In this document: positions 1 through 5,680 of the stretch, piece after piece
Layout: the number at the start of each line of letters is the position of its first letter
Numbering within the stretch: the first letter of the stretch is position 1
NCBI GenBank assembly: GCA_009700365.1
Contig: WLME01000071.1
Location: 1 to 6,080 of the forward strand
Source: Actinomycetota bacterium
GTDB taxonomy: Bacteria > Actinomycetota > Actinomycetes > Nanopelagicales > Nanopelagicaceae
Direction: 5' to 3'
DNA length: 6,080 nt
Notes under the pieces: model-generated
The model's database searches: none
Told to the model about the DNA's origin: nothing
The model's input: only the letters and a program-made list of their open reading frames with translations
Program-made: the position numbers and the translations under genes

Positions 1-25
1 GGATTCCTCTTTCGACGTTGTGCGG

Positions 26-937
26 TTAATTTTTGAAGACCTTGCCAACCCCATTAATGGAGTAAAAACGTATGTAATCGATACTCATTTGAGCCTGATT
101 CATAGCTGGATCAAGCTCATCGGTGAACTCTCCGCCCATTGCTAGGTTGAGAATCATAAAGAATGGTTGATTGTAGACCCAGGTGCCAGATGAGCCATCG
201 TTGGCGGCAACACTGAAATACATATTGTCATCAACATAAAACTCAAGCTGATTCTTCTTCCATTCAATTGCATATGTATGGAAGGCAGTAGTTAACGATG
301 CAGGCGCCGTATATGTAGAACCGTATCCGCCACCGGCACCACCGGGAAGATTTGGACCATGAATGGTTCCAAACACGGTCGCGGGCATAGATCCCTTTTG
401 TTCAATGATGTCGATTTCACCAGAGTCAGGCCAAGGAATACCTTTAAGAAGATCTTTTCCTAGCATCCAAAATGCGGGCCAAGTTCCTTCTCCTGAAGGA
501 GTTTTCATGCGGATTTCAATTCGCCCATACTGGAATGAAAGTTTCTTGGCAGTTTTAATTCGCGCGCTTGTAAATTGACATGCACTGCAGGCAGTCAACA
601 TCCGTTCAATCGCAGGATCATTGCTGACTGCGGTGAGAGATCTATCTGCGATGCGGTTAGCAGTTATGAGCAGATGTCCAGATCCGTCCAATGCGAGATT
701 CTTTGGATCTTTTGTGTAGAACTGGAGCTCACCATTTGAATTAAGCCCACCGAGTTCTGGAGACCAAACCTTTGGATTGGGAAGGGCACCCTTCTTCCCG
801 TTGAAATCATCAGCCCACAGTAATTTGTAGCTTGTAATTTTCGTGGCCGCTTGTGCGGGGGCAAGCAGAATTGAGAGCAGGCCAAGAAGTGGGACGAGCA
901 CGAGCGCAGGGCGCCGCAATCCTGTGGACATATACAT
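26..937 (-). CDS. Secreted GH16 glycoside hydrolase, probable endo-beta-1,3-glucanase (laminarinase type)
   Basis: Predicted extracellular hydrolase of beta-1,3- or mixed-linkage glucans. Numbering is from the ATG at 937 (303 aa). A signal peptide has an Arg-Arg n-region, a Leu-rich core and an AQA/A cleavage site after residue 30. The GH16 fold follows: ELQFYT at 70-75, TWPAFWML at 152-159, then catalytic EIDIIE at 174-179. In this family the first Glu (E174) is the nucleophile, D176 assists and E179 is the acid/base. The extra residue in the motif (E-x-D-x-x-E), the HGP at 193-195 with a Gly-rich loop, and FHTYAIEW at 219-226 fit the laminarinase-like branch. C117 and C120 may form a disulphide. 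There is no carbohydrate-binding module or anchor, so it is a single-domain enzyme. A longer frame opens at a GTG (976), but that adds an acidic n-region and overlaps operator-like sequence, so an ATG at 937 or 931 is preferred. Family call is firm; exact substrate is inferred. Confidence 0.9.
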   Translation of the reverse strand: MYMSTGLRRPALVLVPLLGLLSILLAPAQAATKITSYKLLWADDFNGKKGALPNPKVWSPELGGLNSNGELQFYTKDPKNLALDGSGHLLITANRIADRSLTAVSNDPAIERMLTACSACQFTSARIKTAKKLSFQYGRIEIRMKTPSGEGTWPAFWMLGKDLLKGIPWPDSGEIDIIEQKGSMPATVFGTIHGPNLPGGAGGGYGSTYTAPASLTTAFHTYAIEWKKNQLEFYVDDNMYFSVAANDGSSGTWVYNQPFFMILNLAMGGEFTDELDPAMNQAQMSIDYIRFYSINGVGKVFKN

Positions 938-975
938 CTCTATTAGCCAGCCTTTCTGAGATCGAGCTTCTGTCA

Positions 976-987
976 CGCTTTCATAAC
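976..987. repeat. Direct repeat CGCTTTCATAAC, copy 1 (operator half-site)
   Basis: This 12-mer recurs exactly at 1056-1067, where it forms the right half of the LacI-like operator. Here the opposite arm is degenerate (TGTCA in place of TGAAA), so it may be a secondary half-site near the hydrolase gene. It sits just upstream of the preferred hydrolase start and overlaps the alternative GTG start codon. Confidence 0.45.
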
Positions 988-1017
988 TTTTGGAAAAAAA
1001 GGGCTTCTCGTCTTGCC

Positions 1018-1037
1018 AACTGGGCCTAGACCCACTT
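1018..1037. promoter_or_regulatory. Twenty-bp imperfect palindrome centred on CTAG, candidate operator
   Basis: AACTGGGCCTAGACCCACTT pairs with its own reverse complement at 8 of 10 positions. The symmetry centre is at 1027/1028. It lies in the divergent intergenic region, between the weak -35 and -10 elements suggested for the transporter operon. The symmetry suits a dimeric regulator. No regulator gene is visible in the window, so the binding protein is unknown. Confidence 0.4.
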
Positions 1038-1049
1038 AACTTCCTTCTG

Positions 1050-1063
1050 TGAAACCGCTTTCA
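1050..1063. promoter_or_regulatory. LacI-family-like operator (TGAAACCGCTTTCA)
   Basis: Inverted TGAAA/TTTCA arms flank a CCGC centre with a CG step, the general form of operators used by LacI/GalR/CcpA-type sugar regulators. The match extends outward as TGTGAAA on the left and TTTCATAA on the right. The site is 101 bp upstream of the binding-protein start codon. Repression relieved by an imported sugar would be the usual logic, but that is inference. The cognate repressor is not in the window. Confidence 0.5.
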
Positions 1064-1067
1064 TAAC
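1056..1067. repeat. Direct repeat CGCTTTCATAAC, copy 2 (part of the operator)
   Basis: Exact second copy of the 12-mer at 976-987, in the same orientation and 80 bp away. It overlaps the right arm of the palindromic operator at 1050-1063. Two copies in one divergent control region fit a regulator acting on both promoters. Confidence 0.45.
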
Positions 1068-1163
1068 GATGAAAAGCCTACACCGGCTTCCTCATTTTGT
1101 GAATATCGGCCTCGCATAACTTTCAAGCATCAGTCTCACGAGTCAAGAGCCAAGGAGTTTGGT

Positions 1164-2516
1164 ATGCGTAACAAAATTATTACGAAATTTAGTGCAAGAG
1201 CTCTCGTTGCATCGGTCGCTTCAATTGCAATTGTCGCAGGTGTTTTCACAACTCCTGCAAAAGCTGCAGACCCTGTAACTATTCGCATTTGGACATTTGG
1301 TGACGTTATTCAACGCAACCTTGTCGCCGAATATAAGGCTCTCCACCCAGAAGTTACTTTAGAGATCAAGAAGTCTGACCTTGATCCACTTAACGGAACA
1401 AATATGGTTACTGCATGTTCTGCAAAGAACGGTCCAGACGTTGTCGCAACAGAAGTTTCTTACTCTGGTTACTGGCGCTCATACCCAAAGTGCTTCCAGG
1501 ATCTTCGCCAAATGAAGACAACTGGCGAACCATCTACAGGTATTCCTGCCGGTCAAACAGCATCTGATATTCAGAAGAATTACCTTCCTTGGCGTTGGCA
1601 GCAAGGCGTTGGCTTTGACGGAAGTGTTATCGGAATTCCAACAGATGTCGGTGGATTAGAAGTTGCATATCGCATTGATCTCTTTAAGAAGGCTGGCCTT
1701 CCAACAGATCGTGAAGCAGTAGCAAAATTGTGGCCAACATGGGATGCATTCATTGCAACCGGTCAAAAATATATTTCAAAACTATCAGCCGCAAATAAGA
1801 AGGCAGGCGTTGGATTTATCGATAACGCGGGCACAATTTATGCAGCCATCATGAATCAAGGAACAGCAAAGTATTACTCCAATGATGGAACAGAAACTGG
1901 AAAACTTATTTACTCCACAAACCCACAGGTGAAACTAGCTTGGAATACTACGATTAAGGCAACTAATGCCGGCATCGGTACACGTATTGGACAGTACACA
2001 TCTGACTGGAATATCGGAATGAATAAGGGCACCTTTGCAACGATTCTTGCACCAGCTTGGATGATGGATTACATCAAGGCGCAGGCTCCTGATACTGCTG
2101 GCAAGTGGGATATTGCATCGATTCCTGGTGGCGGCGGAAACCAAGGTGGAACCCAACTTGGAATCCCTTCATACGCACAGAACAAGCAAGCAGCGTATGA
2201 CTTCCTAACATGGTACTTAGCACCTGCTCAGCAACTCAAGGTATTTAAGACCTACGGACTATTCCCATCTGCATCAGTTCTTTATAACGATCCAGCGCTT
2301 ATCGGTTACAAGGATCCATTCTTTAACAATGCGCCAGTTGGAAAAATTTATGCAGCTGGCGTTCAAAAGTTGAAGCCGATCTTTGAAGGCAAGCTTCAGC
2401 GCGCGATTGATACAGCTATCGGTGCCGGTTTAGGTCGCGTTGCGGCTAAGAAACAGACAGCCGATAAGTCGTGGGCTCAAGTTCTTAATGATCTCAAAAA
2501 AGTAGTGAATAACTAA
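1164..2516 (+). CDS. ABC transporter extracellular sugar-binding protein (SBP_bac_1, MalE-like)
   Basis: Captures a sugar or oligosaccharide outside the membrane and delivers it to the two downstream permeases. The protein is 450 aa, normal for the family. A Sec signal peptide with basic MRNKIITK start and hydrophobic core ends at AKA/AD, with cleavage after residue 34. The mature start PVTIRIWTFGD (37-47) and the region FLTWYLAPAQQLKVFKTYGLFPS-like (about residues 348-370) are typical of family 1 solute-binding proteins. There is no lipobox Cys, unlike most Gram-positive binding proteins, so membrane tethering is not obvious. The start is supported by AAGGAG at 1152-1157, 6 bp from ATG. First gene of the operon and probably controlled by the upstream operator. 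The ligand is inferred to be beta-glucan oligosaccharide only from the divergent GH16 gene. Confidence 0.93.
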   Translation: MRNKIITKFSARALVASVASIAIVAGVFTTPAKAADPVTIRIWTFGDVIQRNLVAEYKALHPEVTLEIKKSDLDPLNGTNMVTACSAKNGPDVVATEVSYSGYWRSYPKCFQDLRQMKTTGEPSTGIPAGQTASDIQKNYLPWRWQQGVGFDGSVIGIPTDVGGLEVAYRIDLFKKAGLPTDREAVAKLWPTWDAFIATGQKYISKLSAANKKAGVGFIDNAGTIYAAIMNQGTAKYYSNDGTETGKLIYSTNPQVKLAWNTTIKATNAGIGTRIGQYTSDWNIGMNKGTFATILAPAWMMDYIKAQAPDTAGKWDIASIPGGGGNQGGTQLGIPSYAQNKQAAYDFLTWYLAPAQQLKVFKTYGLFPSASVLYNDPALIGYKDPFFNNAPVGKIYAAGVQKLKPIFEGKLQRAIDTAIGAGLGRVAAKKQTADKSWAQVLNDLKKVVNN

Positions 2517-2552
2517 CTAGTCGAGATAATTAGGAAAAGGAAGAACACATAG

Positions 2553-3533
2553 ATGACAGTTCTCAATGAGAGAGAGCGGCCTAAAAAGCCGCTCTCTCCA
2601 TGGAAACCCAAGAAAACTTCAGCCCAGAAAGCTGTTGCATTTCCCGGTGTGAAATCACTCAATGGCCGATGGGGCTACCTTTACGTAGCTCCATTTGTCA
2701 TCATGTTTGCAGTCTTTGGCCTTGCACCTGTTATCTATTCTGTCTATATCTCTTTCTTCCAATGGGATCCGCTAGGTTCATCAACCTTCACCGGTCTTCG
2801 CAACTTCAATCTTTTGTTGCATGATTCAGATCTCTGGCTTGCACTTCGCAACACTTTCAGCATTTGGGCGCTTTCTACCTTCCCACAAATGGTGATGGCG
2901 ATCGGTCTTGCAAACATTCTTCGCAATACTCGTTTGCGCGGAAAATCATTCTTCAGAACCATTTTGCTCGTTCCGAATATCACTTCTGTCATTGCAATTA
3001 CCATCGTTTTTAGCCAACTATTTGGCCGCGATTTCGGAATCATCAACCTTCTTCTAGAAGGTCTTGGCCTTAACCACCACATTGACTTCATTGAAGGTGT
3101 GATTCCAAGCCATATACAGATTGCAACGATGATCACATGGAGATGGATTGGTTACAACACCCTAATTTTCTTGGCATCAATGCTCGCTATTCCAAATGAG
3201 CTCTATGAATCATCTTCTGTAGATGGTGCAACCAAGTGGCAGCAGTTTAGGTATGTCACTCTTCCTCAGCTGAAAAACACAATTACCTTCGTACTCGTTG
3301 TCGGCACAATTGGTGGACTTCAAGTCTTCGCAGAGCCACAACAGCTTGCAGCCGACGGTGGATCAAGTAAGCAATTCTTGACCCTTACCCTCTTCCTCTT
3401 CAACCAAGCGTTCGTAAACAATAAGTACGGCTACGCCGCCGCAATCGGAATCTTCATTACTTTTATAGTTTTGATAATTTCTGCAGTCAACTTTGTGATT
3501 ACACGCAAGATTTCAAATGATGGGACGCGATAA
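2553..3533 (+). CDS. ABC sugar transporter permease, MalF/UgpA type
   Basis: One of two membrane subunits forming the translocation channel. It has 326 aa with about six membrane spans, near residues 43-69, 97-120, 137-157, 190-212, 242-262 and 297-316. The cytoplasmic EAA loop that docks the ATPase is seen as E219-S-S...D224-G-A...P238, the binding-protein-dependent transport signature, slightly diverged at EAA (ESS). The N-terminal tail of about 40 residues is basic and Pro/Lys-rich, and its first codons encode a strong RNA hairpin (2570-2598). The ribosome site AAGGAAG at 2537-2543 lies 9 bp before ATG. It follows the binding-protein gene by 36 bp and overlaps the next permease gene by one base. 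It resembles the larger MalF-like partner of the pair; substrate is not readable from the sequence. Confidence 0.93.
   Translation: MTVLNERERPKKPLSPWKPKKTSAQKAVAFPGVKSLNGRWGYLYVAPFVIMFAVFGLAPVIYSVYISFFQWDPLGSSTFTGLRNFNLLLHDSDLWLALRNTFSIWALSTFPQMVMAIGLANILRNTRLRGKSFFRTILLVPNITSVIAITIVFSQLFGRDFGIINLLLEGLGLNHHIDFIEGVIPSHIQIATMITWRWIGYNTLIFLASMLAIPNELYESSSVDGATKWQQFRYVTLPQLKNTITFVLVVGTIGGLQVFAEPQQLAADGGSSKQFLTLTLFLFNQAFVNNKYGYAAAIGIFITFIVLIISAVNFVITRKISNDGTR
2570..2598 (+). other. Perfect 11-bp stem-loop inside the first codons of the first permease gene
   Basis: GAGAGAGCGGC (2570-2580) pairs perfectly with GCCGCTCTCTC (2588-2598) around a 7-base loop CTAAAAA. It starts 17 bases downstream of the permease start and covers codons 6-16. 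No T-run follows, so it is not an intrinsic terminator. By analogy with binding-protein/permease junctions in maltose-type operons, it may protect the upstream message from 3' decay or slow permease translation, so that binding protein exceeds permease. The structure is seen; the role is inference. Confidence 0.6.
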
Positions 3534-4390
3534 TGACGACCATTACTAAAGCAAAGACTCCTCGATGGAGAAAAGTTCCCAAGACAAATTACATTCTTCT
3601 ATCAATTATTGTCTTTCTCTCCATCTTTCCTTTCTATTGGATGTTTGTCGTAGCGTCAAATACCAATGCTGAAATTTCGAAGAGCCCACCATCTTTGATT
3701 CCTGGCGGACGCTTCTTGATCGTCGCTGAAAAGGTTCTCACCGCTCAAAGTGTTTATTTCAGTACCGCTCTGCTTAATACATTCATTGTCGGTATTTCTA
3801 TCGCGGTTGCTCAAGTTATCTTCTCGGCGATTGCAGGATTTGCCTTCGCAAAGCTTGATTTTAGAGGTCGTAAAGGACTCATTCTCTTTGTAGTAGGAAC
3901 CATGATGTTGCCTAGCCAACTCGGAATCATTCCTCTCTTTATGCTGGTCAAGAACTTGAGGATGATTGACACTCTGTATGCACTTATTGTTCCAGCGCTG
4001 ATTACTGCATTTGGAGTTTTCTGGATGCGCCAAATTATCGATGCACAAATCCCAAATGAACTTCTCGAAGCTGCAAGTATCGATGGTGCATCCGTGCCTC
4101 GCATTTTCTTCCGAATAGTTCTACCTATCGTAAGACAGAGCGGATTTGTTCTTGGCCTCTTTGCATTCTTAGCTGCCTGGAACGACTACTTATGGCCAAC
4201 TATTGTTTTGCAAAGCCCTAAGAACTTCACACTTCAGGTTGCGTTGACCCAGCTTAAGCCTATGTATGGCCTTGATTACGGACTACAAATGGGTGGAGCC
4301 TTCTTGGCCACCGCACCACTACTCATACTTTTCATTTTCGTCGGGCGCAAACTTGTGACTGGCGTTATGGATGGAGCAGTTAAAGGTTAA
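3533..4390 (+). CDS. ABC sugar transporter permease, MalG type
   Basis: Second channel subunit, partnering the preceding MalF-type protein. It has 285 aa, usual for MalG-like proteins, with about six membrane spans starting near residues 19-41 and ending near 258-272. The EAA loop is canonical: E179-A-A-S-I-D184-G-A...P198. AFLAAWNDYLWP (211-222) is a hallmark of this subfamily. Its ATG overlaps the previous stop codon (TAATG), and the region before it has only a weak purine run, so translation is probably coupled to the upstream permease. The next gene begins 46 bp after its stop with no terminator visible. The needed ATPase is not encoded in this window. Confidence 0.93.
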   Translation: MTTITKAKTPRWRKVPKTNYILLSIIVFLSIFPFYWMFVVASNTNAEISKSPPSLIPGGRFLIVAEKVLTAQSVYFSTALLNTFIVGISIAVAQVIFSAIAGFAFAKLDFRGRKGLILFVVGTMMLPSQLGIIPLFMLVKNLRMIDTLYALIVPALITAFGVFWMRQIIDAQIPNELLEAASIDGASVPRIFFRIVLPIVRQSGFVLGLFAFLAAWNDYLWPTIVLQSPKNFTLQVALTQLKPMYGLDYGLQMGGAFLATAPLLILFIFVGRKLVTGVMDGAVKG

Positions 4391-4425
4391 GAGTTTTAAA
4401 TTTCCAACTATCTATCAGGATCAAA

Positions 4426-4432
4426 AAGGGGA
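4426..4432 (+). promoter_or_regulatory. Ribosome binding site deciding the start of the two-repeat secreted protein
   Basis: AAGGGGA lies 4 bases before the ATG at 4437. This favours that codon over an in-frame ATG at 4371, which lies inside the preceding permease gene, has no comparable purine run, and would put 22 mostly polar residues ahead of the signal peptide. Confidence 0.7.
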
Positions 4433-4436
4433 AAGA

Positions 4437-5642
4437 ATGTTCACTAGAAATAAATTGACAACGCTTGTTGCAGTATCTACTCTGTTATTGGCGTTAAATA
4501 GCGCGCTTTCTGGTTCAGCTTCAGCTGCAGGAACTTCAATCGTAGATGGCAATGCTCAGTTGCTGACTCCTCTTCTCGATTCCACCAATACCGCCGCAAT
4601 AGATAAAGACGGAAACGACCAACAGCGTATGGCCGATGGTTGGGTTAAGAATGGCTGGTACGGAAGTGGTTTGGTATATCAAGTTACCTACGCACCTTCA
4701 GGCGGCCTGCTCAATATGACGTATCACGTAACAGATAAATCTGGCGCACCTGTAGTAAACAAGCCTGTCATTCTGCGCGTTGGTAAAGGGTATAGCGCAT
4801 CAACTTCCATGATTAGAGTCGACGGTAGAAATACTGATCAACGCGGTGGAAAAGGTGCACTATCAAATAAAATCGATCAGCTAAATATCACCCACAACAC
4901 TGACTACTTCGGAAATGTAACTTTTAGCCTTCAGAACATTGACGAACCAACTGTCGGTGTTCCACAACCAAAGAGCTATACCGACGCACCTGATATTTCA
5001 GTTGATGGTCTAAACGATTACCACACCCAAACACTGCTTGCCATCAACAACGAAAACTTTATGGATATAGCCGGGCAATATTCTGATCATTCAGTAATGA
5101 CATCGATCTATTACTTCAAGCATGATTCGTTACCATCAACTCAAGTGGCAACACGTCCAACGCTTAAGCTTGTTGCCCCTGTACTCAATTCAACTAACTC
5201 ATTTACAACAGCAGCTGGAGTGAAAGGTGCGTATGTAAATGTTGGCTCTTCAGTAGTTATCGCCTATAAGGTACTTGATGATGCAGGCGTAGCGCTTCCT
5301 AATGCAAATGTCGAGATTAAGAATGGTGCAACAACTCTGACTGCTGTTTCAGATTCGATGGGATATGCCGTATTCACAATCCAAGATACGCATACAAAGG
5401 GTGAAGCAAAGCCAGCATCACTAACAGCTGCCCCAGCATCAGCAGGCGCAGTTGCACTTTCGGTAACTCCAAAAGTTGTCGGTGCTTCTTCAACAACAGC
5501 AGATGCACTCGAACTTCACTTCTTTGGTACTCCTATCGCGGCTAAAGCCACTTCAACCACAATTACTTGCGCAAAAGGAAAGACATTTGTGAAAGTAAAG
5601 GGCATCAATCCAAAGTGCCCTAAGGGTTACACCAAGAAGTAA
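4437..5642 (+). CDS. Secreted two-repeat Ig-like protein of unknown function with Cys/Lys-rich C-terminal tail
   Basis: I do not recognise a named family. The protein has 401 aa. A clear signal peptide (MFTRNKL start, hydrophobic core, ASA/A cleavage after residue 30) precedes two related segments. Repeat 1 spans about 41-168 and repeat 2 about 243-345. Matching landmarks are LLTPLLDSTN (42-51) with LVAPVLNSTN (245-254), HVTDKSGAPVVNKPVILRV (97-115) with KVLDDAGVALPNANVEI (278-294), and TDYFGNVTFSLQN (155-167) with SDSMGYAVFTIQD (305-317). The D-x-x-G...P...V...G-x-x-x-F pattern is like bacterial Ig-like (Big_1-type) beta-sandwiches. Repeat 1 carries an aromatic insert near W69 and W74. The last 27 residues hold two cysteines (C378, C394) in a Lys-rich tail. 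Position after the permeases suggests a role in glycan capture or surface attachment, which is inference. The tail and secretion rule out a cytoplasmic ATPase. Confidence 0.8.
   Translation: MFTRNKLTTLVAVSTLLLALNSALSGSASAAGTSIVDGNAQLLTPLLDSTNTAAIDKDGNDQQRMADGWVKNGWYGSGLVYQVTYAPSGGLLNMTYHVTDKSGAPVVNKPVILRVGKGYSASTSMIRVDGRNTDQRGGKGALSNKIDQLNITHNTDYFGNVTFSLQNIDEPTVGVPQPKSYTDAPDISVDGLNDYHTQTLLAINNENFMDIAGQYSDHSVMTSIYYFKHDSLPSTQVATRPTLKLVAPVLNSTNSFTTAAGVKGAYVNVGSSVVIAYKVLDDAGVALPNANVEIKNGATTLTAVSDSMGYAVFTIQDTHTKGEAKPASLTAAPASAGAVALSVTPKVVGASSTTADALELHFFGTPIAAKATSTTITCAKGKTFVKVKGINPKCPKGYTKK
5559..5639 (+). other. C-terminal Cys/Lys-rich tail of the secreted protein
   Basis: Residues 375-401 read TITCAKGK, then a short variable stretch, then NPKCPKGYTKK, with cysteines 16 residues apart. 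From memory, similar tails (ITC-x-KGK...PKCP-x-GY-KK) end many unrelated secreted proteins of planktonic actinobacteria. It may be a surface-retention or cell-wall-binding signal. I cannot check this without a search. Confidence 0.5.
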
Positions 5643-5680
5643 TTCAGATTCAGCACAACGAATAATTAGGAGAAGCCAAA

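Larger units (their letters stand above)
938..1163. promoter_or_regulatory. Divergent control region between the hydrolase gene and the transporter operon
   Basis: About 226 bp without a convincing gene, lying between two divergent secreted-protein genes. It contains a near-perfect 20-bp palindrome (1018-1037), a LacI-family-like operator (1050-1063), a 5-bp inverted repeat AAGCC-N6-GGCTT (1074-1089), an A7 tract (994-1000) and a 12-bp direct repeat with copies 80 bp apart. A weak plus-strand promoter could be TTGCCA (1013-1018) with TTAACT (1036-1041) at 17-bp spacing. The -10 matches consensus poorly, so I do not list it separately. I found no convincing minus-strand promoter. Confidence 0.7.

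Noticed and set aside
2526..2535. Ten-base match ATAATTAGGA shared with 5662-5671, both just before start codons
   Set aside because: It is mostly ribosome-site sequence with AT-rich flank in an AT-leaning genome, and two copies of this length are too weak to call a regulatory repeat.
2570..2598. Hairpin considered as an intrinsic terminator after the binding-protein gene
   Set aside because: It lies within the permease coding sequence and is followed by CATGGAAACC with no T-run.
2744..3136. Open frame of 130 codons on the minus strand inside the first permease gene
   Set aside because: It is antisense to a confidently assigned membrane protein, has no family motifs, and its composition is what an opposite-strand reading of permease codons gives.
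3656..4104. Two overlapping minus-strand open frames inside the second permease gene
   Set aside because: Both are antisense to the EAA-motif-containing permease, and no ribosome site or recognisable domain was seen.
4371..4436. In-frame upstream ATG that would lengthen the two-repeat secreted protein by 22 residues
   Set aside because: It lies inside the end of the permease gene, lacks a good ribosome site, and would put a polar stretch ahead of a clear signal peptide that starts at 4437 behind AAGGGGA.
4391..4436. Gap between the second permease and the secreted protein, checked for a terminator or new promoter
   Set aside because: No stem-loop with a T-run and no convincing -35/-10 pair were seen, so it is treated as an ordinary intra-operon gap.
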